A DNA stretch of 64,000 bases, taken from positions 1,721,501 through 1,785,500 of the forward strand of contig NZ_OZ038525.1 of NCBI RefSeq assembly GCF_964036645.1, given 5' to 3'. This document shows, piece after piece, positions 54,344-62,171 of the stretch (positions are counted from its first letter, which is position 1; each line of letters starts with the position of its first letter). Position numbers and translations under genes: made by a program. This DNA is from Tenacibaculum sp. 190524A02b (lineage in GTDB: Bacteria; Bacteroidota; Bacteroidia; Flavobacteriales; Flavobacteriaceae). The notes under the pieces were generated by a model. It was not told where the DNA came from. It saw only the letters and a program-made list of their open reading frames with translations, and did not search any database.

Positions 54344-55189
54344 CTAGTAATCTCCTAAAGTTTCAGGGTTTTGCGCTAAAGATGCCTCTAACTGCTCATC
54401 ATTAGGAGCCTTTCCATGCCATGCATGCGTTCCCATCATAAAATCAATCCCATTCCCCATTTCTGTATATAATAATACACATACAGGTTTTCCTTTACCA
54501 GTTCTAGACTTTGCCTCAGCCATTCCTTTTAAAATAGCATCAACATCATTTCCTTCTTTAATCTCTAATACATCCCAACCAAAAGCTTCAAATTTAGCTT
54601 TTAAGCTTCCCATAGCTAATACTTGATCAGTAGTACCATCTATTTGCTTTTCGTTTACATCAACTGTAGAAATTAAATTGTCAACTTTTTTAGCAGAAGC
54701 GTACATTGCTGCTTCCCATATCTGACCTTCTTGTAACTCTCCATCACCATGTAATGAATATACAATTTTGTCTTCTCCGTTTAACTTTTTAGCTTCCGCT
54801 GCACCAATAGCCACACTCATACCTTGTCCTAAAGATCCAGATGCAATTCTAATACCTGGTAAATGCTCATGTGTAGTTGGATGCCCTTGTAAACGTGTAT
54901 CCATTTTTCTAAAAGTAGCTAATTCAGAAACAGGAAAGAAACCACTACGCGCTAATACACTATAATATACTGGCGAAATATGACCGTTTGATAAAAAGAA
55001 AAGGTCTTCATTTTTACCATCCATACTAAAATCAGTAGAATAGTCCATTATTTCTTGATACAAGCAAGTAAAAAACTCTGCGCATCCTAATGATCCACCT
55101 GGGTGACCAGAGCTTACGGCATGTACCATACGAACGATGTCTCTACGAACTTGTTGCGTAAAATCTTGAAGTTGTTGTGTTGTTGGCAT
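54344..55189 (-). CDS. Transketolase, N-terminal (thiamine diphosphate) subunit
   Basis: A 281-residue half-length transketolase, the ThDP/PP domain only. Features: SSGHPGGSLGCAEF, FLSNGHISPVYYS, the ThDP motif HGDGELQEGQIWEAAM...LISTVDVNEKQIDG (GDG...N) and a C-terminal MGTHAWHGKAPN. It makes the alpha subunit of a split alpha2beta2 transketolase of the pentose phosphate pathway. The partner subunit with the Pyr and C-terminal domains is usually encoded just downstream; here a strong terminator and an unrelated gene follow instead, so the partner must lie elsewhere. Confidence 0.93.
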   Translation of the reverse strand: MPTTQQLQDFTQQVRRDIVRMVHAVSSGHPGGSLGCAEFFTCLYQEIMDYSTDFSMDGKNEDLFFLSNGHISPVYYSVLARSGFFPVSELATFRKMDTRLQGHPTTHEHLPGIRIASGSLGQGMSVAIGAAEAKKLNGEDKIVYSLHGDGELQEGQIWEAAMYASAKKVDNLISTVDVNEKQIDGTTDQVLAMGSLKAKFEAFGWDVLEIKEGNDVDAILKGMAEAKSRTGKGKPVCVLLYTEMGNGIDFMMGTHAWHGKAPNDEQLEASLAQNPETLGDY

Positions 55190-55210
55190 TATTGTTTTGT
55201 TTTATAGCGA

Positions 55211-55241
55211 CAAATGTAATTGTTTATAAAAGAATTGCCAA
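55211..55241 (-). promoter_or_regulatory. Promoter of the transketolase subunit gene
   Basis: On the minus strand TTG (55241-55239), 20 bases, then TACATTTG (55218-55211), a full match to the Bacteroidota consensus. The start codon is 22 bases downstream. Confidence 0.7.
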
Positions 55242-55264
55242 TTACTTTTTTTAGGTTTTTCATA

Positions 55265-55400
55265 AAAAGAAAAAGGGCTCTTGAATCAGTAGTTCTTTTT
55301 CAGTAAATTTTCCCGACGATAAAGTATTCTATGAGCCCCTTCATTTCCATACGTCAAAGAACTTCATCTTATCGCTATTTCACAAGTAAAACTTGTCGGT
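55265..55400 (-). other. Unidentified structured element, possible small RNA with pseudoknot
   Basis: Two interleaved complementary pairs: GGGCTC (55275-55280) with GAGCCC (55333-55338), and AGTTCTTT (55291-55298) with AAAGAACT (55356-55363). Both together would make an H-type pseudoknot. On the minus strand the last arm is followed by TTTTTCTTTTT, like a terminator. Also on the minus strand GTTCTTTGACG resembles a boxA antitermination signal, and ACAAGT/ACTTGT (55382-55396) forms a small hairpin upstream. No open frame covers it. I do not recognise the family. Confidence 0.35.
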
Positions 55401-55516
55401 TTTCATGAAAAACGAGTTAAAAAAACTAACTTAAAACCCTAATAACAAACACCATAAAACTTTTACACTTTATTTATAAAAACCGTAGATTTGGAACTCA
55501 TATTTTTAACTATTTC

Positions 55517-57226
55517 ATGTCATTTTTTCTAAAAAGAGTGTTTTATTTTATAATTTTTGTAAGTATTACTTTATCTAATTACGCTCAAAAAAAAACCAAT
55601 ATTATAGATTCTTTAACTCAAAAAAGTTTTAAAGAATTAGCTGATTTATTCTATGGTGATAAGCCTTCTGAACTAAAACCTATTGTATATGCAAAGGCTT
55701 ATTTTAATAAGGCTATTAAAGAAAAAGATACTATGAAAATGTTAAATGGAAAATACTTTTTAGCAGATGTAAAAAAAAATGACAGTATTTATTTAAACTT
55801 TTGTGACTCATTAATTAAACTTACTAAGAATTTTACATCTAAAAACTTTCCCTCTGCAATCTATTTGGATAAAAGTAAGTTCTACTTCAATAATAGAAAA
55901 AACAGTAATGCTTTAAAAGAACTTATTTTAGTAACTAAACAATTAAAAAAAGTAAAAAATGATAGTTTACAGAAGTTAACTAATTTTTTATATGGAGCCA
56001 TAAAATATTCAGTAAAAGACTATAATAAATCTTTATTCTTTTTTAAAAAAATATACAATAGAGCTAATTTTCAAGATATAACTAAAAACCCTGATCTTAT
56101 CACACTTCCTTTAAATCTAGCTTTAGTATACAAAAAACTAAACTATTTAGACTCTGCCCTCATTTTTAATAATAAAGCTATAAACTTATATAGACAGATA
56201 GGTGACTCATTAAACTTAAATTATTCACTATATGTTAAAGGGGATATTCAATTTGATCAACAAAGATTCCTTGAAGCCATTAAATCCTTTAAGGTTACCT
56301 TAAACTTTATTAATAAAGACAATAATAGAAGAATACTTTCAGATATATATACAAAAATAGGAATTGCTTCTGACTCTATTAACAACAATAGTAATGCATA
56401 CAAGTTTCATTTGAAAACAGACTCTATAGTTAGCTTGTCAAACATGTATACAAGATATACACAAGATAGTTATCTTTTTTTGATGAAATACTATGAGAAT
56501 AAACAAGATTTAGAAAAGAAATTAACCTATATCAACAAACTTTTAAAAGTTAAAGACTTCCATTTCAATGAAAGGGAAAAAATAAACAAAATATTTACTG
56601 AAGAATACGATATTCCTAATCTACTTGAGGAAAAGAAAAAAATAATTAACCAATTAGAGACCAAAGTACAACAATCAAAAAGAAACAAGATCACTTACCT
56701 TTCTTTATTAGCCTTGACTGTACTTCTTATAGTTTATCAAATCCAGAAAAAAAGAACCTATAAAAAACGTTTTTTAGCTTTAGTCGAAAAAGAACAACTT
56801 TTAATTAAAAAATCAATTACCAAGGAAAAATCCGGTACTAAAAATAACATCTCATTACCTGAAGAGGTTATAAAAAATATTTTAGAAAAGTTAAATCAGT
56901 TTGAACAAAAAGAAGCTTTTTTATCTAGTTCTATTAATTTACAAAAATTAGCTACCAAGTTAAATACCAACGCTAACTATTTATCTAAAGTAATTAATCA
57001 ACATAAGCATAGTAACTTCAAAAATTACATCAACAAACTTAGAGTTGACTACACCGTACAACGATTAAAAAAAGACCCTAAATGGAGAAAATACACCATT
57101 AAGGCTATTGCTAACGAAGTAGGTTTTAAAAATGCAGAATCATTTTCTAAAGCATTCTATAGATACACAGAATTAAAACCTTCTTATTTTATTAAAGAAC
57201 TGGAGAAATCTAAAGTTGATAATTAA
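55517..57226 (+). CDS. Membrane-anchored TPR protein with AraC-type DNA-binding domain
   Basis: A 569-residue protein. Signal-like N-terminus (1-23), then TPR-like helical repeats (about 30-370; TLPLNLALVYKKLNYLDSALIFNNKAI is one such unit), a transmembrane helix at about 394-413 (YLSLLALTVLLIVYQI), a basic linker, and a C-terminal AraC/XylS-type double helix-turn-helix (about 470-565: LATKLNTNANYLSKVIN and IKAIANEVGFKNAESFSKAFYRYTELKPSYF). Thus the TPR part faces the periplasm and the DNA-binding part the cytoplasm. This architecture is frequent in Bacteroidota as a one-component sensor. Target genes are unknown. Its 3' end overlaps the convergent gene by four bases. Confidence 0.88.
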   Translation: MSFFLKRVFYFIIFVSITLSNYAQKKTNIIDSLTQKSFKELADLFYGDKPSELKPIVYAKAYFNKAIKEKDTMKMLNGKYFLADVKKNDSIYLNFCDSLIKLTKNFTSKNFPSAIYLDKSKFYFNNRKNSNALKELILVTKQLKKVKNDSLQKLTNFLYGAIKYSVKDYNKSLFFFKKIYNRANFQDITKNPDLITLPLNLALVYKKLNYLDSALIFNNKAINLYRQIGDSLNLNYSLYVKGDIQFDQQRFLEAIKSFKVTLNFINKDNNRRILSDIYTKIGIASDSINNNSNAYKFHLKTDSIVSLSNMYTRYTQDSYLFLMKYYENKQDLEKKLTYINKLLKVKDFHFNEREKINKIFTEEYDIPNLLEEKKKIINQLETKVQQSKRNKITYLSLLALTVLLIVYQIQKKRTYKKRFLALVEKEQLLIKKSITKEKSGTKNNISLPEEVIKNILEKLNQFEQKEAFLSSSINLQKLATKLNTNANYLSKVINQHKHSNFKNYINKLRVDYTVQRLKKDPKWRKYTIKAIANEVGFKNAESFSKAFYRYTELKPSYFIKELEKSKVDN

Positions 57227-58482
57227 GTTTTTTGCTTTTTCTTTTTTGCAGCAGGAAATAGCACATTGTTTAGAATTAAACGATAGCCTGGTGAAGTTGG
57301 ATGCAAGTCTAGTTCCGTTTTTGGATCTCCTACTCTATGCTGGTAATCTTCAGGATCATGGCCTCCATAAAAAGTAAACATTCCTTTTCCTTTTGTGCCA
57401 TGAATATAACGAGCTTCTCCATTAGTTTTACTATCGCCTAAAACCATGACTGTAGATTTTATTATTTTTCTATCAAAGGCTGTAGTTTGTCCCATAAATC
57501 CTTTTACCAATTGCGTATGATTTTGCGTTAACATCGTAGGTACTTGATCCCATTTAGCTGAAAATTCTTTTAATGTAAAATAATCAGTTTCTTTATTAAT
57601 TCTACGTTTACGTGTCATGTCTATAGATGAAAACTCATACGTAGTAGGGTTACGTATTAACTCAAAATTTTTAAAAGCAAATGTTTTATTAAAATCTATT
57701 CTTGATTGATAGTTGGGTTCAGAAGGATCTCCATCAAACATACTTTCACAAATATCTACACCATCTGCTGCTAATGCAATATCAAAACTATCAGTTGCGG
57801 AACACATGGCAAACATAAATCCACCTCCAACTACATAATCTCTAATTTTTTTAGCTACTGCTCCTTTTTCTTCTGATACCTTACTATATCCTAGTTTAAC
57901 AGCTAAAGCTTCTGCATCTTTTTTTTGTTGAATATACCAAGGTGCTGTTCTAAATGCACCATAAAAGCGCCCATATTGTCCTGTAAAATCTTCATGATGT
58001 AAGTGTAACCATTCATACAATAATAGTTTATCACTTAATACTTCTTCATCGTATATAACATCAAAAGGAATTTCAGCATACGTTAACACCATAGTAACCG
58101 CATCATCCCAAGGCATTTTATCCTTTGGAGAATATACTGCTATTTTTGGTGCTTTTTCTAAAACTACCGCTTCTTGATTTTTAGAAGGTGAAGCTATTTC
58201 TTCTAAAATTAATTGTGCTTTAGCAGACGAAACTACCTGATAAGACACGCCTCTAATTTTACACTCTTTCTCTACGGACTCATTATTCTCTACTAAAAAA
58301 GCACCTCCATCATAATTCAATAGCCATTTTGCTTTTAATCCGTTTTGCAACGCATAATAAACGATTCCGTATGCTTTTAAGTGATTTTTTTGGTTATCGT
58401 GACTCATAGGTACATAGATAAACGATGCCCAAATTGAGTTTGATAGAAGTAACGATATTAATATGTATATGTGTTTTTTCAA
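57223..58482 (-). CDS. Secreted protein of the group often labelled asparagine synthetase B
   Basis: A 419-residue protein starting from TTG (58482), with signal peptide (1-19, ending SIWAS). Homologous proteins in Flavobacteriaceae carry the label asparagine synthetase B, but no Ntn glutaminase Cys at position 2, no PP-loop ATP motif and no synthetase domain can be seen. Recognisable blocks are YVPMSHDNQKNHLKAYG, KIAVYSPKDKMPWDDAV, EWLHLHHEDFTGQYG, YVVGGGFMFAMCSATDSFD, and FTFYGGHDPEDYQHRVGDP. The ThuA/GATase-like Rossmann features around GGGFMFAMCSATD suggest a class I amidotransferase-like fold. Function unknown; the export signal argues against amino-acid synthesis. Confidence 0.75.
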   Translation of the reverse strand: MKKHIYILISLLLSNSIWASFIYVPMSHDNQKNHLKAYGIVYYALQNGLKAKWLLNYDGGAFLVENNESVEKECKIRGVSYQVVSSAKAQLILEEIASPSKNQEAVVLEKAPKIAVYSPKDKMPWDDAVTMVLTYAEIPFDVIYDEEVLSDKLLLYEWLHLHHEDFTGQYGRFYGAFRTAPWYIQQKKDAEALAVKLGYSKVSEEKGAVAKKIRDYVVGGGFMFAMCSATDSFDIALAADGVDICESMFDGDPSEPNYQSRIDFNKTFAFKNFELIRNPTTYEFSSIDMTRKRRINKETDYFTLKEFSAKWDQVPTMLTQNHTQLVKGFMGQTTAFDRKIIKSTVMVLGDSKTNGEARYIHGTKGKGMFTFYGGHDPEDYQHRVGDPKTELDLHPTSPGYRLILNNVLFPAAKKKKQKT

Positions 58483-58483
58483 A

Positions 58484-58837
58484 TTACAAACCTTTTATTT
58501 TCAACAAAAGCTCCCCTCCTTTTAAAGGTAATTTTGTTTTGTTAATATAAGTTATTTTACCCAAATAAAAACTTTCAAGCTCAAATATCATTTGATTATT
58601 TTCTGTTACACATAAAATATCATTGTAATCTACGATACTTCCTGGTTTAAAATTCCATTTTTTAATTATTGAACCTTCAAATTCTTCTGGTAATCTTATA
58701 TCAATCTCCTCATCTTTATTAAGAATTTCTAACTGTTTTATTTTTTCATTTACTAAACCAAATAACTTTAATTTAGTAAGCAGTTTATTCTTTCTAAAAC
58801 CATCTTTTCCAAGTAAAATTTTCAGTTGATTTATCAT
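58484..58837 (-). CDS. Small protein with degenerate lipoyl/biotinyl-like domain
   Basis: A 117-residue protein. The C-terminal 70 residues read like a lipoyl/biotinyl-attachment hammerhead: LPEEFEGSIIKKWNFKPGS, then VDYNDILCVTENNQMIFELES, then YLGKITYINKTKLPLKGGELLLKI. The hairpin that normally shows D-K-A or M-K-M has N-Q-M instead, so the modified Lys is absent. The N-terminal 45 residues are a basic helical stretch. It may be a structural hammerhead or a binding adaptor. It lies one base upstream of the exported-protein gene and 14 bases after dnaB, all on the minus strand. Confidence 0.6.
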   Translation of the reverse strand: MINQLKILLGKDGFRKNKLLTKLKLFGLVNEKIKQLEILNKDEEIDIRLPEEFEGSIIKKWNFKPGSIVDYNDILCVTENNQMIFELESFYLGKITYINKTKLPLKGGELLLKIKGL

Positions 58838-58851
58838 TAATCAACTAGAAT

Positions 58852-60381
58852 TTAAAAAGGCACATCATCCATTCCTCCATTATCTGGCGCTCCAAACGCA
58901 TCTTCAGGAGAAGCAAAATTATTAGATGCTATTTCATCATTAAATCCGTTATTCATACTAGATTGGAATTCATTACTAAACCCTTCTTCTAAATCAGAGA
59001 ATTTAGCTAAGTGTCCAGTAAACTTCAATCGAATGTTATCTAATCCACCATTACGGTGTTTTGCCACAATAAACTCTCCTTGTCCCTCACATGGTGAATG
59101 ATCATCATCATCCCATTCTGTCATTCCATAATATTCTGGACGGAAAATAAAAGATACAATATCGGCATCCTGCTCAATGGCTCCAGATTCACGTAAATCG
59201 GATAATAAAGGACGTTTACTTCCTCCACGCGTTTCTACCGAACGAGATAACTGCGATAATGCAATTACTGGTATATTTAATTCCTTCCCTAAAGCTTTCA
59301 AGTTACGTGAAATAGTAGAGATTTCTTGTTCACGATTCCCTGCTCCAGAACCACCTGCTGTCATTAACTGTAAATAATCAATAATTAAAATTTTTACATC
59401 ATGCTGAGATACTAATCGACGCGCTTTTGCACGTAAATCAAAAATAGACAAAGCAGGAGTATCATCTATAAAAATAGGTGCGTCTGACAGCTTTTTTACT
59501 TTTACGTTTAGCTGCTCCCATTCATGCGGTTCAAGATTTCCTTTACGAAGTTTTTCAGACGTTAATCCAGTTTCAGATGAAATCATACGGGTAATTAACT
59601 GTACTGATGACATCTCCAGAGAGAAAATAGCTACCGCGTGATTAAAATCAATCGCCATATTTTTAGCCATGGAAATTACAAAGGCCGTTTTTCCCATACC
59701 TGGACGAGCTGCGATAATAATTAAATCGGAAGGTTGCCATCCAGAAGTTAAAGCATCCAATTTGGTAAATCCAGTAGCCAAACCACTCATTCCTTCTTTT
59801 GTAGAAATTTCTTGGATTTTATTAATAGATTGCTGAACAAGAGAATCTGCTTTTTCAGCTCCTTTTTTTAAGTTTCCTTGAGTTACTTCAAATAATTTAC
59901 TTTCAGCATCATCTAACAAGTCAAACACATCTACTGTTTCATCATAGGCATTTTCAATAATTTCAGAAGAAATAGTTATTAATGTTCGCTGTATATACTT
60001 TTGAAGAATAATTCTTGAGTGAAATTCAATATGTGCCGAAGAAGCTACTTTTTGTGTTAAATTAATTAAGTAGAAATCTCCACCAACTAATTCTAACTTT
60101 GCATTTTTTTTAAGCTGATTAGAAACCGATAATAAATCAATAGGTTCCGAATTTTGGAAAAGTGTATAAATAGCATTATAGATTTCTTGATGCCTCTTAT
60201 CATAAAAAGCATCGGGATGTAAAATATCAATAACGGTATCAATCCCTTTTTTATCAATCATCATCGCTGCCAACACTGCCTCTTCTAAATCCAAAGCTTG
60301 TGGTGGTAACTTTCCTTTTTCTAAACTTATAATTCTTGATTTATCTATTTTAGTTCCTCTAACCGAATGCGTTTTCTCCAT
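58852..60381 (-). CDS. dnaB: Replicative DNA helicase
   Basis: A 509-residue hexameric replicative helicase. The N-terminal DnaB domain (about 22-130: PPQALDLEEAVLAAMMIDKKG) is followed by a linker and the RecA-like domain (about 190-455) with Walker A ARPGMGKTAF, Walker B LIIDYLQLM, the H3 region IPVIALSQLSR and the arginine-finger region RPLLSDLRESGAIEQDAD. The C-terminal tail is acidic and Asn/Gly-rich. No intein is present. A TACTTTTG promoter box ends five bases before the ATG, so the message is probably leaderless. Confidence 0.98.
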   Translation of the reverse strand: MEKTHSVRGTKIDKSRIISLEKGKLPPQALDLEEAVLAAMMIDKKGIDTVIDILHPDAFYDKRHQEIYNAIYTLFQNSEPIDLLSVSNQLKKNAKLELVGGDFYLINLTQKVASSAHIEFHSRIILQKYIQRTLITISSEIIENAYDETVDVFDLLDDAESKLFEVTQGNLKKGAEKADSLVQQSINKIQEISTKEGMSGLATGFTKLDALTSGWQPSDLIIIAARPGMGKTAFVISMAKNMAIDFNHAVAIFSLEMSSVQLITRMISSETGLTSEKLRKGNLEPHEWEQLNVKVKKLSDAPIFIDDTPALSIFDLRAKARRLVSQHDVKILIIDYLQLMTAGGSGAGNREQEISTISRNLKALGKELNIPVIALSQLSRSVETRGGSKRPLLSDLRESGAIEQDADIVSFIFRPEYYGMTEWDDDDHSPCEGQGEFIVAKHRNGGLDNIRLKFTGHLAKFSDLEEGFSNEFQSSMNNGFNDEIASNNFASPEDAFGAPDNGGMDDVPF

Positions 60382-60386
60382 GGCGA

Positions 60387-60394
60387 CAAAAGTA
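60387..60394 (-). promoter_or_regulatory. Promoter -7 box of dnaB
   Basis: Exact TACTTTTG on the minus strand ending five bases before the dnaB start codon. With the usual start about six bases downstream, transcription would begin at or next to the ATG. Confidence 0.5.
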
Positions 60395-60472
60395 ATTTTT
60401 TAGTCTGATATTTACTGTGGGTTTCTTAAACTTTCTTTATACACATTTTTTGTAAACAAAATTGTTATTAAC

Positions 60473-60504
60473 TTGTTGATAACGTTTCTTCTTTCTTATT
60501 TTTG
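60473..60504 (+). promoter_or_regulatory. Promoter of the DUF3810 gene
   Basis: TTG boxes at 60473-60475 and 60476-60478, then TATTTTTG at 60497-60504 (21 or 18 bases apart), a full match to the Bacteroidota consensus. It overlaps the first upstream start candidate (TTG at 60502), which supports a start at 60511. Confidence 0.65.
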
Positions 60505-60510
60505 ATGGCA

Positions 60511-61584
60511 ATGAAATACTCTAAAACAACTTTAATTTTAACTTTTTTATTGCCTATACAAGTAATGATTGTGCAATATTTAAGCCAAAAACCAATATTT
60601 ATAGAACGCTATTATAGTAATGGTATTTATCCCTACATAGCTAAAATACTCCGAATACTTTTAGGATGGATTCCTTTTTCATTTGGAGATGTATTAGGCT
60701 TACTACTCATTTTTATTTTTTGTAAAAACATTTATAAACTGTTTATTTCTAAATTTACAAATTTCATTCCTAAACTGCTACAGTTTACTGCATTTTTATC
60801 TGTTCTTTATTTTTGTTTTTACGCTTTCTGGGGATTGAATTATTTTAGGGAACCTTTGGCTAAAAGTTTAGCATTAGAGCAATCTAATTATACTACCGAA
60901 CAATTAGAAACAACACTCATTAAAATCATTCCAAAACTTAACAACTCTCATTTTACTATTACTCAAAATGATACGATAGCTGTTACTGTTCCTTATTCTA
61001 GAAAACAAATGTATCACTTAGCCCCAAATGGTTTTAATGCATTAGCAAAAACATATCCACAATTATCATATACTGCACCTTCTATAAAAAGTTCGTTAGT
61101 TAGCTTATTACAATCTTATAATGGTACCTCAGGATACCTTAATCCAATAACCGGAGAAGCACAAGTAAACGACCTAATGCCTAAACCTGGATATCCTTCA
61201 ACTACTTGTCATGAAATGGCGCACCAAATTGGATGGTCTGCTGAAAATGATGCTAATTTTGTTGGTTTTTTAGCCTGTATTTATAACAACGATAAGTACT
61301 TTCAGTATGCTGGTTACCGAATGGCTTTTCGATATTTAATTCAAGAGTTAACTCGTAGAGATAAAGAATTAGCCAAAACTATTAATAAAGGAGTTAACAA
61401 AGGTATTTTTAAAGATTATAGAAATAGTTATTTGCATTGGAAAAAATATGAAAACCCTATTGAACCTTACTTAAAAAAAGGGTATAATTCATATTTAAAA
61501 GCAAACAATCAAGCAAATGGTATTAAATCTTACAGTTATGTAGTAGATTTGCTAATCGCTTATTTTGAAAAACATCATAATTAA
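60511..61584 (+). CDS. DUF3810 membrane protein with metalloprotease-like motif
   Basis: A protein of 357 residues from the ATG at 60511; ATG 60505 and TTG 60502 are alternatives but fall within or beside the promoter. Three hydrophobic segments lie in the first 115 residues (ILTFLLPIQVMIVQYL, FGDVLGLLLIFIF and FTAFLSVLYFCFYAFWGL). The C-terminal part holds TTCHEMAHQIGWSAENDANF, an HExxH zinc motif with a downstream Glu/Asn as in DUF3810 proteins. Peptidase activity is plausible but unproven for the family. It is followed closely by the lipoprotein and pepT genes. Confidence 0.85.
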   Translation: MKYSKTTLILTFLLPIQVMIVQYLSQKPIFIERYYSNGIYPYIAKILRILLGWIPFSFGDVLGLLLIFIFCKNIYKLFISKFTNFIPKLLQFTAFLSVLYFCFYAFWGLNYFREPLAKSLALEQSNYTTEQLETTLIKIIPKLNNSHFTITQNDTIAVTVPYSRKQMYHLAPNGFNALAKTYPQLSYTAPSIKSSLVSLLQSYNGTSGYLNPITGEAQVNDLMPKPGYPSTTCHEMAHQIGWSAENDANFVGFLACIYNNDKYFQYAGYRMAFRYLIQELTRRDKELAKTINKGVNKGIFKDYRNSYLHWKKYENPIEPYLKKGYNSYLKANNQANGIKSYSYVVDLLIAYFEKHHN

Positions 61585-61592
61585 AATATTTC

Positions 61593-62144
61593 ATGAGAAT
61601 ATATATACTTGTTATAGGATTTTTATTGATATGCTCTTGTAAATCTTCTGATTTAAAAAAAGACTTTATTTGTAATAACATTGGTTCTTTTAAAAATTTA
61701 AAAACTAATACCGATTTTAAAAAGCTTTTTACTGTTGACTTCCCTGAGCACTGGAAAGTGAATTTGTATTATGACAACGGACAGTCATCTATATACGCAG
61801 CAGATACTACAGTAAGTTTAACACAAGCTACTCTTTTAGATATTTCATTAATTCAATCTCCTATCTCTATAGATAATGCTTTTATTCAAAAAATTTCTAC
61901 TGATAATTCTAATTTGAAACTAAAAGAAGTTAAGGGAAAATTATTTAAGCATTATGGCAACACTTCTTATTACAGTTTAGCTAACGGAAAAAAAGGAAAG
62001 TATAATTACCATATTCTAAACCTATTCAGCAAAGTAAGCGAAGCGAGTTTTTTGCATGTAAAAACAGAAATTTATGGTGATTCATTGGTTGATGACCGTA
62101 TTTGTAAAGCCATAAAATTAATTGATGAAATACAATTGAAATAA
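61593..62144 (+). CDS. Small lipoprotein of unknown function
   Basis: A 183-residue protein with a type II signal peptide (1-15, lipobox LLICSCK; Cys14 or Cys16 would be lipidated). The mature part begins KDFICNNIGSFKNL and continues as an alpha/beta domain with FPEHWKVNLYYDNGQSSIYAADT and VKTEIYGDSLVDDRICKAI. I recognise no family. It lies eight bases after the DUF3810 gene, so both are probably read together; the pepT promoter overlaps its stop codon. Confidence 0.75.
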   Translation: MRIYILVIGFLLICSCKSSDLKKDFICNNIGSFKNLKTNTDFKKLFTVDFPEHWKVNLYYDNGQSSIYAADTTVSLTQATLLDISLIQSPISIDNAFIQKISTDNSNLKLKEVKGKLFKHYGNTSYYSLANGKKGKYNYHILNLFSKVSEASFLHVKTEIYGDSLVDDRICKAIKLIDEIQLK

Positions 62145-62153
62145 TTATTTTTG
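62122..62153 (+). promoter_or_regulatory. Promoter of pepT
   Basis: TTG (62122-62124), 21 bases, then TATTTTTG (62146-62153). The element overlaps the end of the lipoprotein gene and lies 18 bases before the pepT ATG at 62172; the in-frame TTG at 62151 falls inside the -7 box and so is not the start. Confidence 0.6.
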
Positions 62154-62171
62154 GCATTTAAAATTAAACTG

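Larger units (their letters stand above)
55190..55516. other. 327-base intergenic region before the TPR/AraC-type regulator
   Basis: Contains the tktN promoter (55211-55241) and, at about 55265-55400, a structured element with a possible pseudoknot. The last 110 bases before the regulator gene are AT-rich with no strong promoter match. Confidence 0.6.

Noticed and set aside
57223..58482. Asparagine synthetase function
   Set aside because: No Ntn glutaminase Cys, no ATP pyrophosphatase loop, and a signal peptide is present. The name is treated as a propagated label only.
62151..62171. TTG start seven codons upstream for pepT
   Set aside because: This TTG is part of the likely -7 promoter box, and the ATG at 62172 gives the family's normal N-terminus.
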